DNA of 64,000 bases, from the NCBI GenBank assembly GCA_947685225.1, contig CANTUV010000055.1, forward strand, positions 6,769,501-6,833,500, given 5' to 3'. This DNA comes from Garcia nutans (lineage: Eukaryota > Streptophyta > Magnoliopsida > Malpighiales > Euphorbiaceae). Of the stretch, positions 25,142-36,775 are shown piece after piece. The first letter of the stretch is position 1. Each line of letters starts with the position of its first letter. Position numbers and translations under genes: made by a program. The notes below the pieces were generated by a model. It was not told the DNA's origin. It made no database searches and was given only the letters and a program-made list of their open reading frames with translations.

Positions 25142-25222
<81 letters not shown>
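25142..25222 (+). repeat. (CT)n-(TA)n microsatellite before the MYB gene
   Basis: About 24 CT units (25142-25189) pass directly into TA repeats (25190-25222) that end in a short CA run. The array lies 190-270 bp upstream of the MYB start codon, in the promoter or 5' leader. Long CT tracts are common in plant 5' leaders and can affect expression. Which part is transcribed cannot be told from sequence. Confidence 0.9.
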
Positions 25223-25410
25223 CACACACAATATCATCAGTACTCTTTCATGTTCACATGTATATGTGATTTTCTCTGTTTCTTTCTTTCTTTAATTTAT
25301 TATCTCAAATAACAGAAGAGCTGGAAAACTATACATATATATATAGAAGGTAGCTAGCTAGTTAGGGTTTTTTCTTCCTCTTCTGTTTTTGTTGGATTAG
25401 TAGATCAGAT

Positions 25411-26667
25411 ATGTGTACCAGAGGTCATTGGAGACCATCTGAAGATGAAAAGCTCAAAGAGTTAGTCGAACGCTATGGTCCTCATAATTGGAACACCATA
25501 GCTGAAAAGCTTCAAGGAAGATCAGGTATTTACATTTTTTTTCCTGTTATATTAGCTGATTCTCTTTTAAGCTTTGATTTAAACTCATAATTACCTTTTT
25601 TTAAAAAAAAAATTAGTGTTAGGTTTTGACTAAGGATAGAAGAATTCAAAAGTTTTGTTTCAACTTACTTATTAGGTTTTGACTATTTACAAAGATTTGA
25701 ACTAATTAACTCTTGATTATTCAAAGTTATTTCATCACTTAATTACGGATGAAGTTATTAGTTTTTTTTTTCTAATGAGGTTAAGTTTAATTAAGGAAGA
25801 TTGATTTGTATGGTTAATTATAGGAAAAAAAATATAGGGAAGTTAATTATAATTATTAAGATATGTGTGTGAGTGTGACTGAGTAACAAAGAAAATTTTA
25901 TATATGAATATGTTCAGGGAAGAGTTGTAGGTTGAGATGGTTTAATCAGTTAGATCCAAGAATCAATCGAAGCCCATTTACAGAAGAGGAAGAAGAGAGA
26001 CTTCTTGCTTCTCATAGGATTCATGGAAATAGATGGGCTGTTATTGCAAGACTTTTTCCTGGTCGAACTGATAATGCTGTCAAGAATCATTGGCATGTTA
26101 TTACGGCAAGAAAATGCAGGGAAAGATCAAGACTTCAAGCTAAAAGACTTGTTCATCATCATCATTCTTTACTCAATGATCATAAACAATTTTCTTCTTT
26201 CAAGCATGATCGTGATCATAATAACAATCATTTTCTGATCAATTGCGAAACTGCAAATATTTCTTCTTTGGTCGATAAATACTGTAATAAATACTATAAT
26301 CATCATCATCAGTTTCCTTTCCCTCATGGTACTCATCGACCCTTTTGTCAAGGGAGTGAAAATCAGAATCATTCTCAAGGTAAACAAGAGTTTTTTCCCT
26401 GAATATCTATTATAATTACTATTATAATATTTCAACTGAATTTCTTGTATTTGTGTTTGATAATTTCATTTTCCCTATATTATAACAGGTAAAAAACAGG
26501 CCATTGAGTTTTACGATTTTCTGCAAGTAAACACAGACTCTAGCAAAAGCGAAGTAATAGATAATGCAAGAAGAGATGATGAAGAGGTGGATCAAGAAGC
26601 CATGGAAGAGCAGAGAAAGGCCGGTTTGCCATTCATTGATTTTTTATCAATTGGAACATCTTCGTAG
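25411..26667 (+). CDS. R2R3-MYB transcription factor, MYB52/54/56/117 group
   Basis: Three exons: 25411-25525, 25918-26379 and 26489-26667, giving 251 residues. Both introns are phase 1 with GT-AG borders. R2 has W7, W27 and W46. R3 has F59, W78 and W97, with the usual Phe in place of the first Trp. The text GPHNWNTIAEKLQGRSGKSC, then NRWAVIARLFPGRTDNAVKN, and the start MCTRGHW are hallmarks of Arabidopsis subgroup 21 (MYB52, 54, 56, 69, 105, 110, 117). The C-terminal part is rich in His and Asn, then acidic, and ends PFIDFL, a motif also seen in that group. Family members act in the nucleus on secondary wall, seed and organ-boundary programmes; which role applies here is unknown. ATG 25411 is supported because R2 begins four residues later. 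The gene looks intact. Confidence 0.95.
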
Positions 26668-29400
26668 TTGATGCATGGTCATGCGTCTCATACATACATA
26701 TGAATGATGATTTGACTTTTGGATATATACAAAGTAAGCATACATAACTAATTACAACTTCATGTAGCTAGAAATAATTCTACAATATTGCATTGACATT
26801 TTATATATATATTTAAAATATATTATGTAACATTAATTAGGTATGATCATATATATTAGTGAAGAAGCATGCAAAAACTCGTTTGCATGTATAGAAAGCA
26901 AAAGCTTTATACAAAAGATGTACTTAAAAGAATTATATAATCAGGAAGGATTAAATCTTACAATTCTAGCAATTTTTTTTTTAAATTCCATATACGTCAA
27001 TTGTTGCAAATTGTATTCTATTATTGATCTCTTCAACTACTAAGCTCTTACTTGCATACTTAATTGCAAAATTTTATTAAAATGAAGAAAATATTAGTCA
27101 ATTTCATCTCTCAAATATCATGCTCATATTTATAGATTTTTTTTTTCTGAATTTTCAATTATCATAGAATGTTATAAAATTTTATATTAGAGAACACAAA
27201 TTGAGATAATTTGACTATATGAAATAAATACCTAATGATCCACCCTTTAGAAAAAAAAATTATATATATTAAAGATATATATCATACAGAATGGTAGAAA
27301 TATATCTAAAATAAATTTAAAATATATTTTTAAATTAAACTTATGGCTCTATATCTATCTAAAAATGTTCTTCATATTCTTTTAAAATATTAAAAGAAAA
27401 TATATAGTCCACCTCAAATTAATTTGAAATTAAACTGATTGAGTTGAGTTTATACCTTTTTAATTATCACTATTTTTTTCCTTGATAAGCAAAAAAATAA
27501 AAAATTATATCTGTCTTGTTTACCTTTTTTTTTTTTTTTCTTTCTTCATTTTTTTAAACATATTCTAGCTAGCTATTTCTAGTCTGCTAACGTGATAAAA
27601 TAATAATTATTACTTTTTTTCATTTTAAACGTGATAAACTATAATAGAACTGAATTGAGGTTTTGTAAATGAAAACATGAACTTTGCAAAGACGAAATTA
27701 GAGCGGAATAATTGACATACTACTAAGATATAACCAATAATATAGTAACATTTTGCTCAATAGACTACCATTTTAGAGTTTAAAAATTCAACTGATAAAA
27801 GTAGTTATTGGAGGGTTTATAATATAATTTCAAAGTTTAAAGATTTAATTTAGAAATTAATTTTTCAATGATTCATTAGAACATTCAGCGATATAATATG
27901 AGATTTTTTTTTTAAATTTGAGGATAAGATATATTAAAATAGTAAACTATTTATTTGATGGCTCAATCATAAAAACATGAATAGATCATAGAGGCAAATT
28001 AATTAATGGGCTTAGCATTTCTTCTTATAAGCAATTATCATTTATATAATTAAATCGGAATGCATTTATGGATCATACTTCTATTTTAGTATTTCGTCTA
28101 ATTAAAAAATTTCACTTTTTGGTAATAATTTTATGTGAAAATAATTTAAATGAAAATTAAAAAATGCCTTTATAAATAAACTTTTTAAGAAAATCACTAG
28201 TATATGACTAATTAAATTTATAATTATAATAATATATGAAATCATTTAGATCATGAGATTTCTAACTCGAATTCAGAATATAATTAATTATATTAAGAAA
28301 AACTTATTTTACAAATTTATTATGTATTTTTATTTTATATCTTGAATTCATGTTTTGTTGTCCTTCTTGCTTTTAGTTTCGAAATAGTTTTAAGGTTGAA
28401 TTGTTGTACATTATCAGAAGTCTAATTAGTTTTAATTAAGTCAAATACAAATTACATACACTGAAAAAATTATAAAGAATTGGTAAAGAAATATTTTCCT
28501 ATGTATAACCATAAATCTTAATTAAAAATTAAAATTTTATTTAATTATAATTTTATGGTGGAGAGTAAACTCACCACCAATTTTTGCAGTTGTAAACTTT
28601 TTTTTTTTTGAGAAAAAAAATTAATATTTAATTTTAGGATATTAAATTTTATCCAATTAGCAAATATGGAGTAAAATTAATATTCAGAACATAATTTCCT
28701 TTCAAAAAAAATATTCAGAACATAATTTTAAATATACATATTTCGAGTGAAAATATATTTTTTAATTAATCTAATTAAAAATTTTATCTTGATAAATATA
28801 TAAATTGATCGAATAAAAGAAATAAAAAAGAAAAAGTAGAGAATATAAAGGTTGATGGGGATTTTAATTAAGCACCTGCAAAATTTCAACAAAATCATAA
28901 ATTTAGATAATTCTACATATAAATAGTGAAGGGATTAGAGATAATAAAGAATGACCTTGACATGACTTTTAACAACCCAAAACCTCATATCTGTTTCCAC
29001 ATTACTTTTTTCCATTAACAACGGTCCCTAAAATTTTTAATTTATCCCTTTCATTTTTTATTAATTAATCAATTTATTGACCGAATACTTCTCTCATAAG
29101 TTGAAACGATTGAGTTCATTATTTTTCTTAATCTAAATTCGACATGTTATTTTCTTCACAAATCTTGCTTTTTCAACAAAATAGCAACAAATCTTTATAC
29201 AGTGTGGATCAAATCATTGAAAATTTGATTTTATTTCCAAACTAATCTAACTGATGAAATTGAGTTGCAAATAAAATATCATATAATATCCTAATTATTA
29301 AGAATTTTCATCAAATCAACGTGAAATTATTTTTGTACCCTTTTGGATTAATCAGGATTGAAACGAGAAAGTGTAAAATTTTCAAAAAAAAAAGCTATTA
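26668..29400. other. Intergenic downstream of MYB
   Basis: The first few hundred bases are probably the MYB 3' UTR and terminator, although no single polyadenylation signal stands out. The rest is AT-rich with long poly-T and poly-A runs and no credible gene. Confidence 0.5.
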
Positions 29401-29820
29401 TACTTAATTTTTAATAAATTAAATCATACTGTATATTTCTAAAAAAAAGAAAAAGAAAAACCTCAAAAAACAACATAATCTCGCAAATCAAAATTTCAAT
29501 TTAACGTAATCATTTCATTATCAATTTAATCATAAAAACACAATTCAAATAAATTACTATACTTAATTTTTAATAAATTAAACCATACTCTATATTTATA
29601 ATAAAAAAAAACCAAAATTACAACATAATCTCACAAATCAACAATTCATTATAACATAATCAACAAAAACACAAATCAACAATTATTACATATACTACTA
29701 TACTTAATTTCTAAAAAATAAAACCACATTCTATATTTTTCAAAAAAAAAGATCTCCAATTTAACTAAACCTAATCACATACAAATAAATCAAAACAAAA
29801 AATAAAAAAAAAATGAGGTA
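29401..29820. repeat. Degenerate tandem repeat, three units of about 150 bp
   Basis: Units start at 29401, 29560 and 29701, each with TACTTAATTT, then a CATACTCTATATTT-like phrase, an A-run and ACATAATCTC-like text. Spacing is 159 and 141 bp. The units are diverged and AT-rich. They end just before a GC-richer block at about 29828-29960 (TCTAGCGAGAAAGCAACGTC) whose nature I cannot tell. Confidence 0.6.
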
Positions 29821-30532
29821 TAAATACCTATGATCGGAGTGAAACTCTAGCGAGAAAGCAACGTCGGCATTATTTGTCTAGGTCATGGAAGGCTAGTCTA
29901 GTCGGTCTCCTCTCCTGTGCTCACTGGTGGTGGCTCTTGTTTCTAGTTGGGTTGGACATGAGCGTGAAATATGTTCTTCATTTTTTCAAGTTTGCTCTTA
30001 GCGAAACGACATTATTTTACTAAGGAATTCTTATTTTTAATTGACCTGGGCCCAAAGAATACTCAATTTGTAATTTTAACTTTTAATGATAATTATTAAA
30101 CTGTCACTAAAGCAGTTTTATGTCAAATGATTATATGAAAATTAGGATTGTCTGTTCCCCATCCTAAACTTAATAAGGCTGGTGTGACGACAGGGTTTTC
30201 TCATGATCAGCTCTGCTTATCATTCAGGTAGCGCTGCTTAGTTATAGTTATGGTGACGGACCCCATGAGTTAGATTTTAAGAGAAATATGTAAACTAAGA
30301 GAAGGGTATTGACTCCCCAATTTAAATTTTATATGATTTTCTATCGGTTGATTTTTATTCTTGTTTGATTACATGATTATGTATTCACTTGGCATTGTAT
30401 GAGCACTATACCTGAATGATATATTATATTTATCATTATATAGCTCACTAAGTTGAATATTTTATCAAATTATCAGAATTTTTATTTTTCAGTGGGAGAG
30501 TTATCTATATATTTCATTATATGACTACGTCA
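29821..30532. other. Intergenic, unidentified GC-richer patches
   Basis: Patches at 29828-29960 and 30140-30260 are less AT-rich and non-coding by eye. They may be old transposon pieces. No borders were found. Confidence 0.4.
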
Positions 30533-30534
30533 TA

Positions 30535-30780
30535 CTCCCTCCGTATCATTTATATAGGAAAAATTTCTTTTTTTGGTGTATCTTTTATATAGAAAATATG
30601 TCATTTTAGGTAAATTTTAGGGAGTGGAATGAGACAAAATACCATTTATACCATTGCCTTAAAAGTAGATTTTGAAGGATATTTTTTTAAGGGTATTTAA
30701 GTAAATAGAGATGAAAAAAGTGAAATTTTCTTAATTTTTGTGTCCATTTTAGTTTTTGTATGTAAATGATACGGATGGAG
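30535..30780. mobile_element. Stowaway-like (Tc1/mariner) MITE, 246 bp
   Basis: The left end CTCCCTCCGTATCATTTATA and the reverse complement of the right end (CTCCATCCGTATCATTTACA) match as terminal inverted repeats. TA dinucleotides flank it at 30533-30534 and 30781-30782. CTCCCTCCGT ends and a TA duplication define Stowaway MITEs. It encodes no protein. Confidence 0.93.
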
Positions 30781-30782
30781 TA

Positions 30783-31274
30783 TTTGTTTGCATTCTAAAA
30801 ATTACCATGGTATTTCTTTACCTATATATTTTTCTAATTAGTTTCCCTATTTAGCTAGACGTATATGTTGAGTAGCATTTTGATGATGAAGATGTGATTT
30901 GTGATGGTTACTTGAGTGATTGTGATGTGATGTTATGTTATATTTACATTTGACAAGCGGATCAATAACATTGGTTTTATGACAGTAATTACCATCATGA
31001 TATTGTTTTCTCAAGTTGTGAATTGTTTATCTTAGTACGAATTTTAAAATCCCAGTGCTTTTTCATTTTCTAATATTAATTAGGTGCTTTTGAGTTTGGG
31101 CTATGATATTTTATATGAAAAAAATTACTATTATGCATTTAATTCTAGCATAATTAATATTAGGTGCTTAAAATTAACCCATTTAATTTCTAAATTATTT
31201 TTAATATAAAAAATATATAATTAAAATACTTTATAAATTAAAATATTAAAATATAATAATATATATATAACTCT
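30783..31274. other. Intergenic, nothing recognised
   Basis: AT-rich spacer between two MITEs. Confidence 0.5.
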
Positions 31275-31282
31275 ATAAAAAT

Positions 31283-31749
31283 TAGGGGTATGTATCGGTA
31301 GAGTTCTATAGGATTTGAAGTATATTTTAACTTGATTGAACTCGATTATTACTAAAAATAAAACTGATTTCATCTGAAATTATATTTATTTTTTATCGAC
31401 TTGTATATTTTTAGGTTCAGTCAATTTCGAGGTTAAATCAAGTTATACAATATATATAATATATATTATAAATATATTCAATATATAATTATATATAGTA
31501 TTGTCTAAATTTTTAGGTCGAGTCGGGTCAATTTATATAATATATATTTTAAATATATATTTATAATATATACATTTGACGGTTGAGTTCGAGTTGAAAC
31601 GCAAAAATAAATATCAACTTGATCATTCGGCCGAACTCAAAAAATTTTTAAAAAATAAATATAATTTCATCCATATATATAATATAAACCGACCAAACTA
31701 TATTAAAATGTATTGCTTCGGTTGAGTTAAAAAAATTTACACATCTCTA
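31283..31749. mobile_element. hAT-like MITE, 467 bp
   Basis: It starts TAGGGGTATGTA and ends TACACATCTCTA, imperfect inverted repeats of a family with TAGGGGTGTGCA-type ends. Flanks ATAAAAAT (31275-31282) and ATAAAAAA (31750-31757) match at 7 of 8 bases. The interior has repeated TTGAGTTCGAGTT-like text and long AT runs, with no coding. Confidence 0.7.
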
Positions 31750-31757
31750 ATAAAAAA

Positions 31758-32524
31758 AATAAGTTTAAAATATTGATGATTACAATTAAAGAAATATTAT
31801 TATCAACTTACATTTTAACATATTAAATTATTATGAAAAAAATTTAAAATTTTTACTAAAAATATATATGTGAGTAAAATAAATTTATTTTATTAAATAT
31901 TATAAATTTATTGTTATTAAATTTATAATCTAATAGTTATTTATTTATCTTATATTGTTGCAGATCAAAAGTGAAATTGGCACTTCTTTCAATATTTTTA
32001 ATATATCAAATATTATAGATTATTTAGCTATTACTGAATAAAGCTAAAAAGATTGATTCATCCTCTTTAATTAATATTGTGGTAAAAATTAATATTTTAA
32101 AATGTTGAATGTATATTCTTTTAGTATATATTCAAAATATTATTAGTATAAGAAATATTTTTATAGTATTATTTTAGTTAAATTTTTATGTTTTGAAAAA
32201 AATTATATAAGATTAAAATATCATACACAAACTATATAATATCTGAAGAAAGTAATGAAAAAGATAAAAATATATTTAAACAAAAATAATGCAATATGTA
32301 AAAAACTAAATATATTTATACATTCATATAGTACACAAGAGTTATCAATCAAATTTTGTTATGAATATATGAGTTGACTAAAGTATCTTTCTAAATTATT
32401 CAAATATATTTTATTTGGATAATTTATTTTGCTCTCGGTGAAATTTTTAATATCGTTCATGATAAATTAATAAGGGAATATAACAATTTAATATTGCTCA
32501 TAATAATTTATAATTGATGAAGAG
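31758..32524. other. Intergenic, nothing recognised
   Basis: Extremely AT-rich, with no frame or border of note. Confidence 0.5.
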
Positions 32525-33000
32525 ATAGATTTTAAGGATTTTTGTTTGGGTTCGGATTCTTCTTTGATCAACTCTTCTACCTATAAGATAATAAATAGAG
32601 GATATCAGACTTTAATGAAGAGACTTCGATACCTAAATCAGTAATTGATTTCTCAACAAGTAGGCGAGTTTAATAAGTTAGAAAAATTATGCTTTACCTA
32701 TAGAGATTCATTCCTATTTATAGTTGAGGGGGTAGAAGAAGATTCATTTCTATTTATAATTGAGGGTAAAAGACAGTACATACATGCGTTAGCGTATCTT
32801 TTAAATATGTCAGTGTCATACGTCTGTTGTGTCAGAATTATGTTTGCCAAACTAAGAGCTCGATAGAATTAATGAGACAGAGTGTCGAGCCATGCTCTCT
32901 TGAAGATTAAAAGATGCTAAGATTTTCTTTCTTCAGGAAGTTCAGTTAGACATCTCGATATATAAAGCTCGGTATTTATGGAGGTAGCTTCAATAATATA
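32525..33000. repeat. Probable LTR fragment, resembles 1011-1445
   Basis: This block is richer in GC than its flanks. It holds two imperfect copies of a roughly 45-bp unit around GATTCATTYCTATTTATA (about 32706 and 32741), an antisense TATA-like box. Phrases shared in order with 1011-1445 (AAGTCAG/AATCAGT, TTTACCT, TTCCTATTTATAG, GTCAGT) suggest one old repeat family. No edges were found. The open frame at 32645-32866 only reflects the duplicated unit. Confidence 0.4.
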
Positions 33001-35005
33001 AATTTATAATAATTTTTAAATTGTATGCTTAATATTTTAATCTTATTTATAGAATTATAATTTTTTATTATGTTTAATATTTTAATTTATATAGATTTTA
33101 ATTATATTATGTTTTTTGTTTTTAGTATAATTAATTTAAAAATTAAACATGTCATTTTAAAATAATTGAAACTAAAATATTAGTTATGTTAAAATTAAAT
33201 AATTAGTTACGTTAAAATTAAATATGTAATAGTAATTTTTCTTTGTATGAAAATTGAATAAAAATTCAATTTGAATTGGACACCTCGAAGTAAATATTAT
33301 AACTTTAATATTCCTAATTCAGCGAATTCCATACTATCGTATCAACAACATTAAGCCGCCCGAATTTATCCTTTACTCAAATTTTTAAAGACTAATTTTA
33401 TTGACTGAACTGAACAATTTTTATTTTTATCGGTTCAGTTAAATTTTTAGTTATATAAAAATTTAACCAAATTATCTACTGTATTTATTTTAAATGAGAT
33501 AAATATCATTCAATTTTCTATTTTTTTTTTATATTGCACGTCCAAGAGACAAATAAGATTTGAATTTAACAAGGCGTTACCGAAAAATTATTAATTTCTA
33601 ATTCTGTAACAGGGCACAAACAAATAAAATTAAAGACAATATGGAATAAAATGAGTTTTTGATTCCATAATATTAGAATTTTCATTTAGAACTTGATTAT
33701 TGAAAAAAAAAATTGATATATCTTTGTTGAAATTTTATCCTAATTTTTGATAACGGTTAGGATATTCATAAAAGTTATTTTATCCGAATTTAAATTTATT
33801 TAATTTTTAAATTATCTAAATTCATTTAAACACAATTAAAGTCTATCCAAAACTTATTTAATACTTCTCATTTACTATTTGAACACATTTAATTATCCGT
33901 TTAAATATAAAAATTTAAAGATATTATAAAATTTAAAATATAAATTATAATTTTTTCTATTAAATAATTATAAATAAAAATTTATTATTAACACAATTTT
34001 ATAAAAATAATTTCATACAATATAATTTTATAATTAAAATAAAATATAATCTATATATTATTAAAATTTTAATAAAATATAATTAATATATAATCGAATT
34101 CGGATAACAGATATTCAAGAATTCATACTTAAATTCATTGCAGATAATAAAAATATTACTTGTACTTAGTCAAATACATTTATAAACTATCCGTCTCTTA
34201 TATAATTAATCGACCATTCAAAAATATTTAATACGTTGATATTCCCTAATTTTCCCCCATTTTTACCATAGAGAGTTCCAAATTACTGTTAAATTAAAAA
34301 AAATTAAGGGCTATAACAGTTCAACATTTGTAATTTATGATATTCATTCGTTTATAATTAGCAATAAAAGATTAACCAAGTCTTGCAATCCGAATTATTG
34401 AGTTGAATCAAAATCACCATGGAAAGTAGAATTTGCACACCAGCATATTACTTATCCCAAGAGAATTCTCTGAGTGCCCAACCAGTTCCGCTCATATATA
34501 CAGCATTTTCCACCACTTTTTTGAGGTATAACTAGAACACATCATTAGTTGTATTTTCTTTTCTGCTCATGGTTAACCAATTAATTAAAATTAATTAGCT
34601 GCTAATTGAACAAAAAAATTTTAATATTATCATTCCTAATCTAACTGAATGAGTAATCTCTATTCCGCTAACTATACTGAATTTTCAGTCGATTAACTAA
34701 CTATTATATGTCCACTCTTATTAATAATCTATTAAATTATGATTAATTTGGCTGATTTCACAAAAAAAAAATCTTGATAGTTAAAAAAAATGCATTTCGG
34801 ACGGGAGGTCAAACTACAAATTAAGTTTTTATCTTATAAAAAAACAATAACAATTCATATAAATTAAAATATTTTAAATAAAAAAATATCACAAAAATTC
34901 ATACAAGCAGCATGCCGCGCATTGTGTATTCACTGGAATGAACAGTACATTTATTTACAGTGTACGAAACTGACTGAATTTAGAAAACAAACAAATCTTA
35001 AAAAC
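33001..35005. other. Intergenic, AT-rich
   Basis: No gene is seen. Around 33750-34200 phrases such as TTCGGATAACAGATATTC resemble old hAT-type MITEs, but no borders could be placed. The last 100-200 bases probably hold the 3' UTR of the minus-strand gene that ends at 35006. Confidence 0.45.
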
Positions 35006-35533
35006 TTAACCACATAAACAGAGGTAAATAGAAGTCGCGACCCCAAGCACGTAGACTCCAATCGCCGCCCCAACCATGTTCGCACCGGACCTCGTCACGG
35101 CTCCAATCCCAATAATTCCGACTGCTCCGATAGGAACTCGGTTCAAGATCTCCTTCCCCGCATTGCCCACTACGGCCTCCGAGTAAAGCACCACCGCCCA
35201 CTCCTTAAACTGCGCCGGCCCCAGAAACAATTCCCTCTCCTCCTTGTTACTGAGCTGTTGACGAGAGACGACTCGAAGAGCATAGTCAATTTGTGTCCGA
35301 GATGGGGGAGACGGGACCCACTTGAGGATTAGAGATAGAGGGTGTTTGCCAGGGGAGGAGTAAATAGTGGCGTGGATTTGATCGGAGGCCGTGGGGAGTT
35401 GGTATGGCAAAACCCCTTGGAAAGCATGCTGAGTCTGCGAGATGCAGTGAGTGTACGCTGAGTCCCAGGCCGAGTCGAATTCGGGCGATTTGGTGAGTAG
35501 ATTTTTAACTCGTTTAGAGGCTGATAAGGCCAT
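35006..35533 (-). CDS. Plant protein of unknown function, 175 residues, C-terminal membrane segment
   Basis: This is a single uninterrupted frame, clearly richer in GC than its surroundings. ATG 35533 (MALSASKRVKN) is the first ATG; the frame extends eight codons upstream without another ATG. Residues 1-90 look soluble (PEFDSAWDSAYTHC, KWVPSPPSRTQIDYALRVV). Residues 104-131 contain LGPAQFKEWAVVLYSEAVVG. Residues 133-174 are Gly- and Ala-rich and hydrophobic, interrupted by TRSG, and look like one or two membrane passes ending LCLCG. I do not recognise a named domain. It reads like a conserved plant protein, from its codon quality and composition, but no homologue could be checked. Two G-boxes lie about 120-145 bp upstream. 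Confidence 0.8.
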   Translation of the reverse strand: MALSASKRVKNLLTKSPEFDSAWDSAYTHCISQTQHAFQGVLPYQLPTASDQIHATIYSSPGKHPLSLILKWVPSPPSRTQIDYALRVVSRQQLSNKEERELFLGPAQFKEWAVVLYSEAVVGNAGKEILNRVPIGAVGIIGIGAVTRSGANMVGAAIGVYVLGVATSIYLCLCG

Positions 35534-35653
35534 TATCTTCAATTCTGTAATTTTCAATCTCTGCTCCCAAAAATTGTTCTTTTTATTTTACTCTTCGCCT
35601 CCGAGTTTCCGATTTTGTGGATCCTTGTGGATGCGGTGATTGATGGTGGGACG

Positions 35654-35678
35654 CACGTGACGAAGGTCATGGCACGTG
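35654..35678 (-). promoter_or_regulatory. Two CACGTG G-boxes, 19 bp apart
   Basis: CACGTG occurs at 35654-35659 and 35673-35678, each within an ACGTGA-type context. They lie upstream of the 175-residue gene. Paired ACGTG elements bind bZIP or bHLH factors and in plants often serve abscisic acid or light responses. Use here is inferred from position only. Confidence 0.55.
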
Positions 35679-35699
35679 ATTTTTTTTTATGAAACTACA

Positions 35700-36775
35700 G
35701 TTTTTTGAATGTTTCCACTTTCCAGTATATAAGTTATATATATAAAAAAAAAAAGGAAGGGCAGAGTCCAGAAAAAGATCGGACAGGATAATGTTTTTAA
35801 ATTCAAGCTACTTCGTATCAAATTATTTTCATATCTGTATAGTTTTGCAAGTTTCCTTCATTATTTGTTTTGAATTTTCAAGGAATTTATGGAGAAGTGT
35901 GCTTTTATGAATGAAAAGTTATCTAATTCTCAATGGAAGGAACTAATTGTTCTCCGTATGTACAGTTTAAAAATAATAACAGCAGGATGAAAAGATAACA
36001 AAAGCTCATCTAATGCAGTTTCTAAAACCAATAAGAATGATCTTTGGATGTTATTTTCATTTGATAACTTTCTGAAAAATGGGTGGCGAGTAGATTACCC
36101 CAGGGATCAATAAAAATTAAGTTCGATCATGTAATTTGAATTGTTCCCATCGTGTCGTTGATGATTAACCCAAAGTTTTTAAGCAATTGAATAAATGCTG
36201 CTGTAAACCTTTTAATTACTGTGGCATAAAGCTGAGTTCGTGTGAATTAGGCACAACATTTACCAGGCAAAAATACCTCATTTCAACTAGGTCCAGCACG
36301 TCATTGTAGCAATGCTCTATTAATATGTACATATTGAATTTTTAAATATCACATGTTGGATTTTCATTTGATAAAAATATATTAACCACACTAGCTAAAA
36401 GTAAAAATTTAGTTTTTTTTTATTAAATTGATAGAAAAAATAAATTATTTTTTAATTTAATTTTAATTATATCTCAAATTAAAAACATAATTATTTTAAA
36501 ATGATTTTAATATTATTGAACTAAAAGCTTATTAATAAGATAAAATTAAATAATAGATAAATATTAAATACGCTTGAATCTTAATATATTGATACATATA
36601 TGCATTATTAAGATTATAAAAAAATTAAAAATATCGAGATCAATTAACTTTATAATCCTAAATATTACTATATATTTAACTTATATTACAAAGATCTTTT
36701 CAATCTAGGTTGAGCGGTGCAAAACTGTGTATGTAGCTTGTTATATTTCTTCTCAACTCTAGACCGGGATTGATC
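35700..36775. other. Intergenic, nothing recognised
   Basis: AT-rich spacer between the 175-residue gene and the PIG-O remnant. No coding frame or repeat border is evident. Confidence 0.5.

Noticed and set aside
26005..26435. Open frames on both strands inside MYB exon 2
   Set aside because: They are other-frame shadows of the MYB coding sequence, whose own frame has clear R2R3 motifs and splice sites.
29401..29820. Tandem repeats as a CRISPR array
   Set aside because: Units are long, diverged and AT-rich, without constant repeats and unique spacers, and the sequence is from a plant.
34998..35201. Second minus-strand frame (67 codons) overlapping the 175-residue gene
   Set aside because: It is a shadow frame, Gly/Arg-rich from GC-rich codons read out of phase.
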